A stretch of 64,000 nucleotides of DNA, taken from positions 124,001 through 188,000 of the forward strand of contig JAKCFM010000001.1 in NCBI GenBank assembly GCA_025041195.1. The letters run 5' to 3'. Positions 9,264-17,133 of this stretch are shown here, one piece after another. A program made the position numbers and the translations under genes. The notes beneath the pieces are model-generated. The model saw only the letters and a list, made by a program, of their open reading frames with translations, made no database searches and was not told where the DNA came from. How positions within the stretch are numbered: position 1 is the stretch's first letter; each line of letters opens with the position of its first letter. Source of the stretch: Halobacteriales archaeon YIM A00013 (lineage in GTDB: Archaea > Halobacteriota > Halobacteria > Halobacteriales > Haloarculaceae).

Positions 9264-9709
9264 CGTCGTCCCCACAGCGGACAGCCAAGATGGTGATCGC
9301 GGTGGCCACGAAGGTGTCGTCGACAAACGACGCAGCTGTGGCTGTAGTAGTTCATAGAGCCGGTACAATTACGTGCGTCTGTGTTCTCCCATTGCATGGG
9401 TGATCAGCTCGTTGAGAGCCCAGCGTCGGGTGGTTCCAGCACCCGGCGCATTCAACACGAATGCGCAACATCCGTATGCTATCGCTGTGCCCTCGTGTTG
9501 CTATGCCTTCCCGATCGGTTATAAAGTTATTTAGGAATAATTGTGAATGACTGTTTGAGCAATAGGTTTCGCTCGTGAACGAGCATACGACCGCGCACTG
9601 AGCGAACTGACCGTTCCACCCTCCGAGTCAGAGAGGTGCCCCGCACCACGCTGATCGGTACCGACATTCATTAAGTATTTATTACAATTGCGGTGTGGTA
9701 GTTTGCTGT
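9264..9709. other. Divergent intergenic region with two abutting hairpins
   Basis: A 446-bp non-coding stretch between divergent genes. It holds two adjacent perfect inverted repeats (listed separately) and, near 9520-9540 and 9670-9690, AT-rich TATA-like tracts suited to the promoter of the downstream methyltransferase. Nothing else is recognisable. Confidence 0.6.
9427..9466. repeat. Two abutting perfect stem-loops
   Basis: The first hairpin pairs CGGGTG (9427-9432) with CACCCG (9440-9445) around a 7-nt loop. The second begins at the next base and pairs GCGCATTC (9446-9453) with GAATGCGC (9459-9466) around AACAC. Neither is followed by a T tract, so a simple terminator is unlikely. A structured RNA or a protein-binding site is possible. 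Confidence 0.7.
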
Positions 9710-10426
9710 ATGGCAACACCATTTCCTCGCGCGCTGGCTGACGAGGTTGCCGGCGACCGTGACGCACCGCTGTACGAATGCTGGGGCGCAGATCGATCCG
9801 AACACGAACAGCTCGAATCGCTCTATCTCCAGCCGTTCACCCCCGACGAGCCCGAGGACGACTGGCTATGCGAGCACGTCTCCTCCGGACCGCTGCTGGA
9901 CGTTGGCGCAGGTGCTGGTCGTCATACGCTCTTTTTCCAGGACCACTTTGCGACGGTCGCTATCGAGCCGGATGCGCCGCTGGTCACCGCCATGCGCGAG
10001 CGTGGCGTCCACGACGCCCGCCAGGTGGATATGTTCGACCTGCCCAGCGCGTTCGACCGCGATCAGTTCGCCACTGCACTTGTAATCGGAACGCAGGTGA
10101 ACCTCACCGCATCGATAGACGGTTTGCGCGCGTTTCTGGGTGACCTGGCACGGATCACCACCGAGAACGCGACTGCCATTCTTGATTCGTTCGACCCAAC
10201 GCACCCAGACGTAACGGAACTGCCTGGCTACCGAGCGGATCCGACGCCGGGGCTTGCTCACCGAACCATCCAGTTCGAATACGAAACCGAACGGGGGAAA
10301 CCACTGCTGTTCCGGCTGTTCAATCCCGACCGGTTTGCAGAAGCCACGATCGGTACGGATTGGAGTGTCCACGACCGATTCCAGGCGGAGTCGCCTTATT
10401 ACCGAATTGCACTAACGAAGCAGTGA
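9710..10426 (+). CDS. Class I SAM-dependent methyltransferase
   Basis: This 238-aa protein has the Rossmann motif I LLDVGAGAGRHTLFF at about residues 62-76 and an acidic motif II (VAIEPDAPLVTAM) after it. A DMFDLP segment corresponds to motif III, and a C-terminal lobe includes TIQFEYETERGKPLLFRLF. The substrate class cannot be told; the nearest general type is the small-molecule Methyltransf_25/11 group. The ATG at 9710 is chosen over an upstream in-frame GTG because it sits just behind an AT-rich promoter-like stretch. It appears monocistronic. Confidence 0.82.
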   Translation: MATPFPRALADEVAGDRDAPLYECWGADRSEHEQLESLYLQPFTPDEPEDDWLCEHVSSGPLLDVGAGAGRHTLFFQDHFATVAIEPDAPLVTAMRERGVHDARQVDMFDLPSAFDRDQFATALVIGTQVNLTASIDGLRAFLGDLARITTENATAILDSFDPTHPDVTELPGYRADPTPGLAHRTIQFEYETERGKPLLFRLFNPDRFAEATIGTDWSVHDRFQAESPYYRIALTKQ

Positions 10427-10554
10427 TCACAAGGAGATTCCGATGTTGGCGGGAGCCAGTTGGGGCGGTTCCCCATCTACTTCATTCTCACCAATAGAAT
10501 CCAAATGAAGGACAAATCGGGAGGGAATGTTCGCGGTGCTGTTCCAGAGTATCG

Positions 10555-10715
10555 CACCGCGAGCGGAGCGAGCGGCCTTTTTTGGTCCAGATTTTTTGCT
10601 TGAGTGGTGCACGGAGTGCACCCGAAATCAAAAAAGGTGGAGTGTAGCGAGCGGCATTTTTTCATCAACGTTTTTTGCGTAAGTGGTTCGCGTAGCGAAC
10701 CCGAGCGGAAAAAAG
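10555..10715. repeat. Two tandem modules of T-tract, hairpin and A-tract
   Basis: Two related modules about 79 bp apart each contain a T6 tract, a 7-bp hairpin with a 3-nt loop and an A6 tract. The hairpins are GGTGCAC-GGA-GTGCACC at 10606-10622 and GGTTCGC-GTA-GCGAACC at 10685-10701. They lie in the 295-bp gap between convergent genes (10426 and 10722). The stem sequences differ while the geometry is kept, which points to a conserved structure. Convergent terminators or a degenerate non-coding repeat are both possible. Confidence 0.7.
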
Positions 10716-10721
10716 GTTGGT

Positions 10722-11528
10722 TTACAGCTCGATCCGTTCGAGTAAGTCGTCTTCGCGGGTGTTCACCGCCACGATTCGAATGAACTCCTCAATGCGCGAA
10801 TCATCGAGTTTTGCCTTTAGCAGTTCGTCCACCTGATAGACGCCGGCGGCGTCGGACATGGTGATCTCGACGAGTACCGGCTGTGTTTCACCCTTTCGCA
10901 ACGCCACGTTGGTGATTGCTTGACTTGAGAGGGTGTCAATCCCGCGACCACCGCGTTCGTACGGCATGCGCGAGCGGCCGCGTTCCATATCCAGCGCGTC
11001 AGCGACGCGAACCACGCCAGCCTCGCGCGTCAACGGCTGTTCTGGCGTGTGATGACAGATGATCGCGTGGAGTATCTCACTCTTCACGCGCACATGATCT
11101 CCAATGTCGTAAAACTCCGGCAGGATGCGATCAAGTATGTCGGCCGCGATCGGGATGGAGTAGTACGGATGACGATGCCGATGGACGACGTGGCCGACGT
11201 CGTGGAGGATCGCTGCCAGAGCGATGATCACCGGCTCGTCGGCTTCTTCGAGTCCTTGCTCGCGCGCGCCGTTGAACCCGATGCCACCCGCCTTGAGCAG
11301 ATTGAACAGCGACAGCGCCCGATTTTTCACGATGTTCACGTGCGTGGCGCCGTGATCGTTGTAGCCTTTGCGCGCAACTGGATTGACGTTCTGTGCTTCC
11401 AGATACGCAGTAATCTCTGTGTCGTCCTCGACGTATCTGAGGATTTCATTGACCCGGTGTGATGGAAACGCGTGCTCACCGTTAGGGTTGTACGTGTGAC
11501 CGCCATCATCCAGCAGATCGTCGTCCAT
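10722..11528 (-). CDS. HD-domain metal-dependent phosphohydrolase
   Basis: This 268-aa protein has an N-terminal DHGATHVNIVKNRAL histidine motif (near residue 60) and the HD pair in ILHDVGHVVHRHRHPYYS. Further ligands sit in HAIICHHTPEQPLTREA, and the DALDMERGRSRMPYE stretch is typical of HD-superfamily phosphohydrolases. A C-terminal part rich in acidic residues may mediate oligomerisation. The likely activity is hydrolysis of a nucleotide or cyclic-nucleotide phosphate; the exact substrate is unknown. It is followed on the same strand by nothing close and lies 50 bp from the peroxiredoxin gene upstream. Confidence 0.85.
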   Translation of the reverse strand: MDDDLLDDGGHTYNPNGEHAFPSHRVNEILRYVEDDTEITAYLEAQNVNPVARKGYNDHGATHVNIVKNRALSLFNLLKAGGIGFNGAREQGLEEADEPVIIALAAILHDVGHVVHRHRHPYYSIPIAADILDRILPEFYDIGDHVRVKSEILHAIICHHTPEQPLTREAGVVRVADALDMERGRSRMPYERGGRGIDTLSSQAITNVALRKGETQPVLVEITMSDAAGVYQVDELLKAKLDDSRIEEFIRIVAVNTREDDLLERIEL

Positions 11529-11578
11529 ACTACCGGCTGCGTTGCGTGAGCAAATAAAATATCGCGGAGGGAGTGCCC

Positions 11579-12055
11579 CTAGTTGGCGACGCTGACGGCT
11601 TCGATAACTTCCTCGTACTCCGGTTCGACGCCGGGATCATCGCTGACCCACGTGAACGAGATGTCGCCATCGGAGTCAATAACGAAGACGGCGCGTTTTG
11701 CCACGTTGTAGACGCCCAGCGCGTCGAAATCCATTGCGACGTCGTACTCTTCGATCAGCGATTTTTCGGCGTCGCTGATGAGATCGAAATCGATTCCGAG
11801 CTCGTCGCGGAACGCGTTGAGCGCGAACGGTGAATCGACGCTGACACCGTACAGCGTCGCGCCATGCTCGGAGAGTTCTCCGAGCCGGTCATCGAACGTG
11901 GACATTTCGTGCGAGCAAACGCTGGTGAACGCGCCTGGGAAAAACGCCAGCACGAGTGGATCATCGGAGAGCTCCTCAGAGAGCGTGAACGAATCGACGT
12001 CGCCATTTGCAAGCGGTGCCGTAAAATCGGGTGCCGTATCGCCAGTTGCAGGCAT
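11579..12055 (-). CDS. Peroxiredoxin (AhpC/TSA, AhpE-like)
   Basis: This 158-aa thioredoxin-fold protein carries the peroxidatic site PGAFTSVCSHE at about residues 40-50: Pro, Thr and the peroxidatic Cys of PxxxTxxC are all present. No second conserved cysteine is visible, so it behaves like a 1-Cys enzyme needing an external thiol. It should reduce hydrogen peroxide or organic peroxides in the cytoplasm. The ATG at 12055 is preferred to a GTG one codon earlier. It is transcribed away from tatA, with a shared 118-bp promoter region. Confidence 0.9.
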   Translation of the reverse strand: MPATGDTAPDFTAPLANGDVDSFTLSEELSDDPLVLAFFPGAFTSVCSHEMSTFDDRLGELSEHGATLYGVSVDSPFALNAFRDELGIDFDLISDAEKSLIEEYDVAMDFDALGVYNVAKRAVFVIDSDGDISFTWVSDDPGVEPEYEEVIEAVSVAN

Positions 12056-12173
12056 CACTAACCGCTAAAACTGACAACAGTAAATACCTCTCGTCGTCGA
12101 ATCTGTAAGTATGGGTGGCTAAAGAAGCCGAGCAAAAGGCCTATAGTTCGGAATTCACAATTCTGTAGTAGTG

Positions 12174-12635
12174 ATGCCAACCAGCTTAGTACCCCTGTTC
12201 CCGGGGCTCCCCGGCGGGCCGGAGATGATCGTCATCCTGCTGATCGTCGTCCTGCTGTTCGGGGCTAACAAGCTTCCGAAACTCGCGCGCTCCAGCGGGC
12301 AGGCGATGGGTGAGTTCAAGAAAGGTCGAGAGGAGATCGAGGACGAACTCAGCGAGATGCGTGGCGGCAACAATGACTCCGACACAAACGACTCCTTCGA
12401 TTCGGACGATGACGAGGAGTTCGAATCCGAGGACTCGTTCGGAAGCCAGGGCGGCTTCGAGCAGGCCAACACTGGCCAGCGTGGCGGTAGCAATCAGCCC
12501 GGCGGTAACCAGCCAAATCGCGGCGGCAATCAACCAGGCCGTGGCGGAAACCAGCAAGACCGCGGTGGCGGCCAGCAGAACTCTGGTGGCGGCTGGGGGA
12601 ACACCGACACCAATCGAGAACGCTCCCGCCGATAA
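12174..12635 (+). CDS. tatA: Twin-arginine translocase subunit TatA/TatE with repetitive tail
   Basis: This 153-aa protein has a single N-terminal membrane helix (MIVILLIVVLLFGANKLPKL), the FGxxKLP hinge and an amphipathic helix (ARSSGQAMGEFKKGREEI), all hallmarks of TatA. A long acidic segment follows, then a Gly/Asn/Gln-rich tail with repeated NQPGRGG and NQQDRGG-type units from about residue 100. TatA forms the variable pore for folded proteins; haloarchaea send most secreted proteins this way, including several predicted exports in this window. A GTG one codon upstream is an alternative start. The repetitive tail is unusual in length for TatA. Confidence 0.9.
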   Translation: MPTSLVPLFPGLPGGPEMIVILLIVVLLFGANKLPKLARSSGQAMGEFKKGREEIEDELSEMRGGNNDSDTNDSFDSDDDEEFESEDSFGSQGGFEQANTGQRGGSNQPGGNQPNRGGNQPGRGGNQQDRGGGQQNSGGGWGNTDTNRERSRR

Positions 12636-12716
12636 CCCGCTGTGCCCTCTGGAGAATTGGGAACGCTGCAATTTTTCCGCAATCGTTTTCATCTGTACTT
12701 GAATGTATTCAGTGTA

Positions 12717-12789
12717 GGGCGTGTGGCCTAGCGGACAGGGCGAGAGGTTCCTAACCTCTCGATCGCGGGTTCGAATCCCGTCACGCCCG
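12717..12789 (+). tRNA. tRNA-Arg (anticodon CCT)
   Basis: A full 73-nt cloverleaf can be folded by hand. Acceptor GGGCGTG pairs with CACGCCC. The D-stem is GCCT/GGGC and the anticodon stem AGAGG/CCTCT holds loop TTCCTAA. The T-arm GCGGG/CCCGT carries TTCGAAT, and the discriminator is G. The anticodon CCT reads AGG arginine codons. No intron and no encoded CCA are present. The restriction-modification genes begin 250 bp downstream, so the tRNA may mark an integration point, although no integrase or repeated tRNA end was found. Confidence 0.95.
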
Positions 12790-12987
12790 TGTATTTTAGA
12801 AGTAGAGTGTGGGGTTCGAATGAGGGAGGTCGCGCGGAGCGGAGCGAGTGAAGTTACAGGGATTATTCGTCTTCTTCCAGCCCCTCGGCCCGGCAATCGT
12901 TTCGATACCGATACGGCTGTCGGAGACGGGAAGTACGAGAACGACACGTGCGGAGCCGAAAAGGTCGGTGATCGTTTCGGTGATGAG

Positions 12988-12999
12988 ACACTCGAGTGT
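12988..12999. promoter_or_regulatory. 12-bp palindrome containing CTCGAG in the methyltransferase promoter
   Basis: ACACTCGAGTGT is a perfect palindrome centred on CTCGAG, the sequence recognised by XhoI/PaeR7I-type systems. It abuts a TATA-like stretch (TTATATACATTTAAATA starting at 12999) about 40 bp before the methyltransferase ATG. Methylation at this site could feed back on expression of the modification gene. This is inference from position and sequence. Confidence 0.5.
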
Positions 13000-13041
13000 T
13001 ATATACATTTAAATAGTAAAGGGGGGAAGCAGAGGTAAGAG

Positions 13042-14415
13042 ATGAAGGGGCACGTCCCGACACCGTCGGATCTCGCCGACAAGATGGTTGCCGAACTGTT
13101 CGATGGACACCCGCCTGACGGCGGAGACCGGATCCTCTTCCCGGGGACGGGAGATGGCCCGTTCGTAGCCGCAGTGGAGCGGTACTGCGAGGGACACGAC
13201 CTTTCCGTCCCTGAGGGTGTGGCCATCGACCGTAACCCGGAGTTGCTCGCCGAGGCCGAGGAGCAGAATGGGAATGTCCCTGTCGAGTTCCTTGAAAAGG
13301 ACTTTCTCGCGGTTGATGCCAGCGACTTCGGACAGTTCAACTACGTGATCGGCAACCCTCCTTACGTTCCCATCGAAGGACTCAGTGAGGAGGAGAAGGC
13401 GCGGTACAAGCACGAGTTTCGCACCGCCGAGCAACGATTCGACCTCTATATGTTGTTCTTTGAGCGGTCGCTCGACCTTCTCGCTGACGATGGCCGACTC
13501 GTGTTTATCACTCCCGAGAAGTTCGAGTACACCCACACGACTGGTGAACTTCGCCGGCTGATGACCCAGTACCAGGTCGAGCGTATCGAACACGTCCCAG
13601 AGGACTCATTCGCTGGGCACGTCACCTACCCGACAATCACGACCATCCACGACCGCGACGGTGAAGAGACACACATCGTCCGTCGGGACGGAACCGTGGA
13701 CACGGTAGAGTTGCCGGGAGACGGGTCAAGTTGGGCGAGCACGGTTCGCGCCGGCGACACCGATGCCTACGACTACGACACCGGCGTCACGCTTGGCGAT
13801 GTGACAAAGCGGATTTCGTGTGGGTTGGCCACCGGGCGCGACTCGATCTACGTACAGTCTGCGGGGGAAGTGCCGGAGCAGTTCGTTGAAGAGGGCTGGT
13901 CGTACCGGACGACCAGCGGGAAGCAGCTCACCGTGAACGATGGGCCGGATTCGGGAGATGTGATCATCTGCCCGTACGACGAACACGGGAACCTCGTTGC
14001 CGAGGACGAACTGGGGGTGTTCGGTGACTGGGCCGAGCTACATCGCGAAGAACTGGAGAGTCGGTCGTGCGTCGAGAAGGGGAAGGTGTGGTACTCGTGG
14101 CACGAAAACCCACCGATGGATGATATCTACGGCGTGGAAAAGATCCTCGCCAAAGACGTGTGCGACCCGCCAGAATTTTGGGCAGAGCGCACGGGTGCCG
14201 TTATCCCTCGCCACTCCGTCTATTACATTATCCCTGAAAATCCCGATGATCTCGATACGCTCCTCGAGTATCTGAATAGCCCCAAGGCGCGGGCGTGGCT
14301 GGAAGCGAACGCACAGAAGGCGCACAACGACTACTACCGGATGCAGTCGAAACTCCTGAAAAAACTCCCCGTCCCCGAGACGTTCGGCGAGAAAAAGCAA
14401 ATGAAGCTCATATAG
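13042..14415 (+). CDS. Gamma-class N6-adenine DNA methyltransferase of a type II restriction system
   Basis: This 457-aa protein has the SAM-binding motif LFPGTGDGPF near the N-terminus and the catalytic NPPY tetrad in YVIGNPPYVPIEG at about residue 110. The order (FxGxG before NPPY) matches gamma-class N6-adenine methyltransferases of the TaqI/PaeR7I type. The C-terminal half should be the target-recognition domain. It faces a convergent XhoI/PaeR7I-like endonuclease gene, so it probably protects CTCGAG. A good purine-rich ribosome site (AGAGGTAAGAG) precedes the ATG. Confidence 0.9.
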   Translation: MKGHVPTPSDLADKMVAELFDGHPPDGGDRILFPGTGDGPFVAAVERYCEGHDLSVPEGVAIDRNPELLAEAEEQNGNVPVEFLEKDFLAVDASDFGQFNYVIGNPPYVPIEGLSEEEKARYKHEFRTAEQRFDLYMLFFERSLDLLADDGRLVFITPEKFEYTHTTGELRRLMTQYQVERIEHVPEDSFAGHVTYPTITTIHDRDGEETHIVRRDGTVDTVELPGDGSSWASTVRAGDTDAYDYDTGVTLGDVTKRISCGLATGRDSIYVQSAGEVPEQFVEEGWSYRTTSGKQLTVNDGPDSGDVIICPYDEHGNLVAEDELGVFGDWAELHREELESRSCVEKGKVWYSWHENPPMDDIYGVEKILAKDVCDPPEFWAERTGAVIPRHSVYYIIPENPDDLDTLLEYLNSPKARAWLEANAQKAHNDYYRMQSKLLKKLPVPETFGEKKQMKLI

Positions 14416-14681
14416 ATGCTTCGGAAAAATCCTCTATAGGGATCAGCAGAGTAGGAATTAGTTTACTCCGTCGTGTGGATTTCGTGTATCTCATTTCCCC
14501 CGTGAGACTCTCCGACCATCAGTGATGATTCCCATCTGGCTCTCATTCCACATGCTATATTACCGTTTAATTAACAACCTGTACACAGTTCGCGCGTATC
14601 CTCGTAGTAACGCTTCGGGACGGCAAAGAGCCTCTCTCTCGGGTAGATCAGCGAAACGGAAGCAGACGACGTTCTTTTGAG

Positions 14682-15425
14682 TCAGTCGTTGACGTTGAGC
14701 TTGGTCTGTCTGTTGTCGATCTGCATCTCAACGTGCGCAACGAGGTCATCAAGAAACTGCTGGAACGACAGGTCCGGGTTCGGTTCCTCGAACCCGCCAT
14801 CAATTCCTTCGTCTTCGCCCGACGTGAGGAAGGCAGTTGCGTTTACGACATCTTGTCGTACCAGACGCTCGCAGAGCAGTCTGGCACGATCGATATAGGA
14901 CGCGTCGCGGTAGTCGTCGTCGACGTTGATGTTCGGTTCGTGTACTCGGACGGAACTGCTGGAGTCTTCGGTGTCAGCCATCAGAATAAGGTACCCAATC
15001 CACGGTGGCTTCGGCTGTTCGATGACACCGTTTTCGTACGCCATGTGGACGTCGATGTTGTTGCCGATGGCTTCCTCGACGCGATTGTTGAGGTTGTTGC
15101 CGAATGAGCTGGCGATGGATTTCAGTTCGATCGCAGCGAGCACCTTACCATCGTAGACGACGGCGATGTCCCATCGCTTCGTCGCGCGGAAGTATCCGGG
15201 GAGTGTGGCGTCGTGATCGTGGCAGATGTCTTCCCGCGGGAGACCGGCTTCGACGAGTGCGTCCTCGATAAGACCGGCGAAGCCGTCCATCTGTGCCCCA
15301 CCGAGTACCTGTGCGCGACGACCGCGGGCGGTGTTCTCGGAGTCTTTCTGGTCGTCTTCCTGATCGGAGAGCGTTTCCCAGTACCACTCTACGGCGTCTG
15401 ATACCTCATTCCTAATATCTACCAT
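14682..15425 (-). CDS. XhoI/PaeR7I-type restriction endonuclease
   Basis: The ATG at 15425 gives 247 residues, close to the length of XhoI and PaeR7I; in-frame sequence upstream of it looks non-coding. Conserved blocks include RAQVLGGAQMDGFAGLIEDA and GYFRATKRWDIAVVYDGKVL with AAIELKSIASSFGNNLNNR. The D...ExK pattern (WDIAVVYDG...IELKS) is the PD-(D/E)xK nuclease core, and FGNNLNNRVEEAIGN is typical of this family. It should cut DNA at CTCGAG unless methylated. It is convergent with the methyltransferase, with 266 bp between the two stops. At least eight CTCGAG sites are visible in this window. Confidence 0.88.
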   Translation of the reverse strand: MVDIRNEVSDAVEWYWETLSDQEDDQKDSENTARGRRAQVLGGAQMDGFAGLIEDALVEAGLPREDICHDHDATLPGYFRATKRWDIAVVYDGKVLAAIELKSIASSFGNNLNNRVEEAIGNNIDVHMAYENGVIEQPKPPWIGYLILMADTEDSSSSVRVHEPNINVDDDYRDASYIDRARLLCERLVRQDVVNATAFLTSGEDEGIDGGFEEPNPDLSFQQFLDDLVAHVEMQIDNRQTKLNVND

Positions 15426-15523
15426 ACGACTACGGGGCAATGCATCATGTGTAAATCTATCGTACCTGCCGCCTTCGACAAACGTTGGCTGTGGCACGAG
15501 TGCGGGGATCAACGCCTGGGTAG

Positions 15524-15727
15524 CTACCCATTACGATTGCCGAATTCGTTGAGCAGCTTCGAACGTCTGACATCGGCCGCCTCGGCCTGTGGGATCGTCG
15601 TGTAGTGCGCCTCCAGTGTGTCGGGCTCTCCATTAGCTGTCTCGACTTGACTTGCGTATCCACCGCTTCGCGCAAGCACCACGAGATGGAGCTCTGAACC
15701 GATCACCACGTAAGCCATCCCTACCAT
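15524..15727 (-). CDS. Small hypothetical protein
   Basis: A 67-residue frame from an ATG at 15727 (a second in-frame ATG lies at 15718). It lies in the gap between the endonuclease start and the HMG-CoA synthase start, divergent to the latter by 61 bp. The sequence (AYVVIGSELHLVVLARSGG, then LEAHYTTIPQAEAADVRRSK) has reasonable haloarchaeal composition but no motif I recognise. The divergent promoter position supports a real gene; the short length keeps confidence modest. Confidence 0.45.
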   Translation of the reverse strand: MVGMAYVVIGSELHLVVLARSGGYASQVETANGEPDTLEAHYTTIPQAEAADVRRSKLLNEFGNRNG

Positions 15728-15788
15728 ATCGACGATTGTCGAATTCTCCGTCGTCAAACACTTATAGGAGAATTGCTTTGTTGCCACT

Positions 15789-17129
15789 ATGGTAACTGTC
15801 GGGATCGATGCACTCGAAATACACACCGGTAAGCTCGCCCTAGACCTGGGAGAGACGTTTGCCCCAGCGCAGGGGGAAGATCCGGACAAGTATCGGAAAG
15901 GGCTCGGACTGTACTCCAGTTCGTTCCCGGACGCCCACGAAGACATCGTCACGATGGGTGCGAACGCGGCCTACCGCCTGCTCAAACGTAAAGGACTGGA
16001 GCCAGCGGATATCGGCCGCATCGATGTCGCAACCGAAAGCGCGTTCGATAACTCAAAGCCGGTCTCGACGTACATCGCCGGCTGTCTTGAGCAGGTGTTC
16101 GACTCGAACTTCCACCACGCGAACAAGGGCGAGCGAAAATTCGCGTGCATAGCCGGCACGCAGAGCCTTGACGATGCGTACAACTGGATCCGTGCTGGTC
16201 GCAATCGCGGCCGCTCTGCGCTGGTGATCGCAACCGACACGGCGCTGTACGCTCGTGGCGACGCCGGTGAGGCTACACAGGGAGCCGGTGCGGTGGCCAT
16301 GCTGATCAGCGAAGACCCATCGCTTCTCGAACTCAGCCCAGAACAGGGCTTTGGCAGTGCCGACGAAACCGACTTTCTCAAGCCAAATCAGCAGTTCCCG
16401 AGCGTCGATGGCAAACGCTCCGTGCAGGTGTATCTCGCCCGCATGCGTGAGGCCCTCTCTGATTTCGAATCCGTCAGCGGATCGATGCACCCGGACGATT
16501 TCGCATACGTGCCGTTCCACACCCCATTCCCCGGGATGGTCCGCAAAGCAGCGCTGCTTGGCTACCGACACATTATCCGCGAGACGCCGATCGAAGCGGA
16601 GCTGGCGAGCGAAATCGGCCGCCAGCCACGCCCTGAAGCGTTCGATGACGAATCGACGTATCTCGAAGCCGTCCGAGAGTACACCGACGAACTCAAAACG
16701 ACCGACCGCTACCAGCAGTGGTACGAAGCCGCGATCGAACCGACGCTCTCAATCTCTCGATCGGTCGGCAACTGGTACACCGGTTCGGTCCACATCGCAC
16801 GAGCGAGCGCACTGAAACACGCAGCCGAAACTGATCGCCAGCTCACCGGCAAACGACTGCTCGTTGCCTCCTACGGCAGCGGTGCGCAGGCCGAAATACA
16901 CGCCGAAACGGTCCAAAGTGGCTGGCAAGAAGAGATCGAGTCACTCACGATCGACGAGCAACTCGACAAGCGCCACGATATCTCGTTCGAGGAGTACGAA
17001 CGCATCCACGACGTTCACAACCACGACCTGAGTGCCTCCGACGTGGACTCATTCACCGAACCAGCCGACGAATTCATCTTCGACGGCTGGGGTGAAATGG
17101 GCGAACGACAGTACACCTACGCGGAGTAA
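15789..17129 (+). CDS. hmgB: Hydroxymethylglutaryl-CoA synthase
   Basis: This 446-aa thiolase-superfamily enzyme condenses acetyl-CoA and acetoacetyl-CoA to HMG-CoA, the committed entry to the mevalonate pathway that feeds archaeal isoprenoid lipids. It starts VTVGIDALEIHTGKLALDL and has the catalytic Cys in RKFACIAGTQSL (near residue 117), the histidine motif FVPFHTPFPGMVRK-like YVPFHTPFPGMVRK, and the SVGNWYTGSVHIA motif. Length and motifs match the archaeal/eukaryotic-type enzyme. It stands alone between the restriction island and glutamate dehydrogenase, with which it converges 4 bp apart. Confidence 0.95.
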   Translation: MVTVGIDALEIHTGKLALDLGETFAPAQGEDPDKYRKGLGLYSSSFPDAHEDIVTMGANAAYRLLKRKGLEPADIGRIDVATESAFDNSKPVSTYIAGCLEQVFDSNFHHANKGERKFACIAGTQSLDDAYNWIRAGRNRGRSALVIATDTALYARGDAGEATQGAGAVAMLISEDPSLLELSPEQGFGSADETDFLKPNQQFPSVDGKRSVQVYLARMREALSDFESVSGSMHPDDFAYVPFHTPFPGMVRKAALLGYRHIIRETPIEAELASEIGRQPRPEAFDDESTYLEAVREYTDELKTTDRYQQWYEAAIEPTLSISRSVGNWYTGSVHIARASALKHAAETDRQLTGKRLLVASYGSGAQAEIHAETVQSGWQEEIESLTIDEQLDKRHDISFEEYERIHDVHNHDLSASDVDSFTEPADEFIFDGWGEMGERQYTYAE

Positions 17130-17133
17130 TCGT

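Noticed and set aside
12186-12947. Long minus-strand frame across tatA and the tRNA
   Set aside because: It covers a functional tRNA and a clear tatA gene on the other strand; it is an antisense frame produced by high GC.
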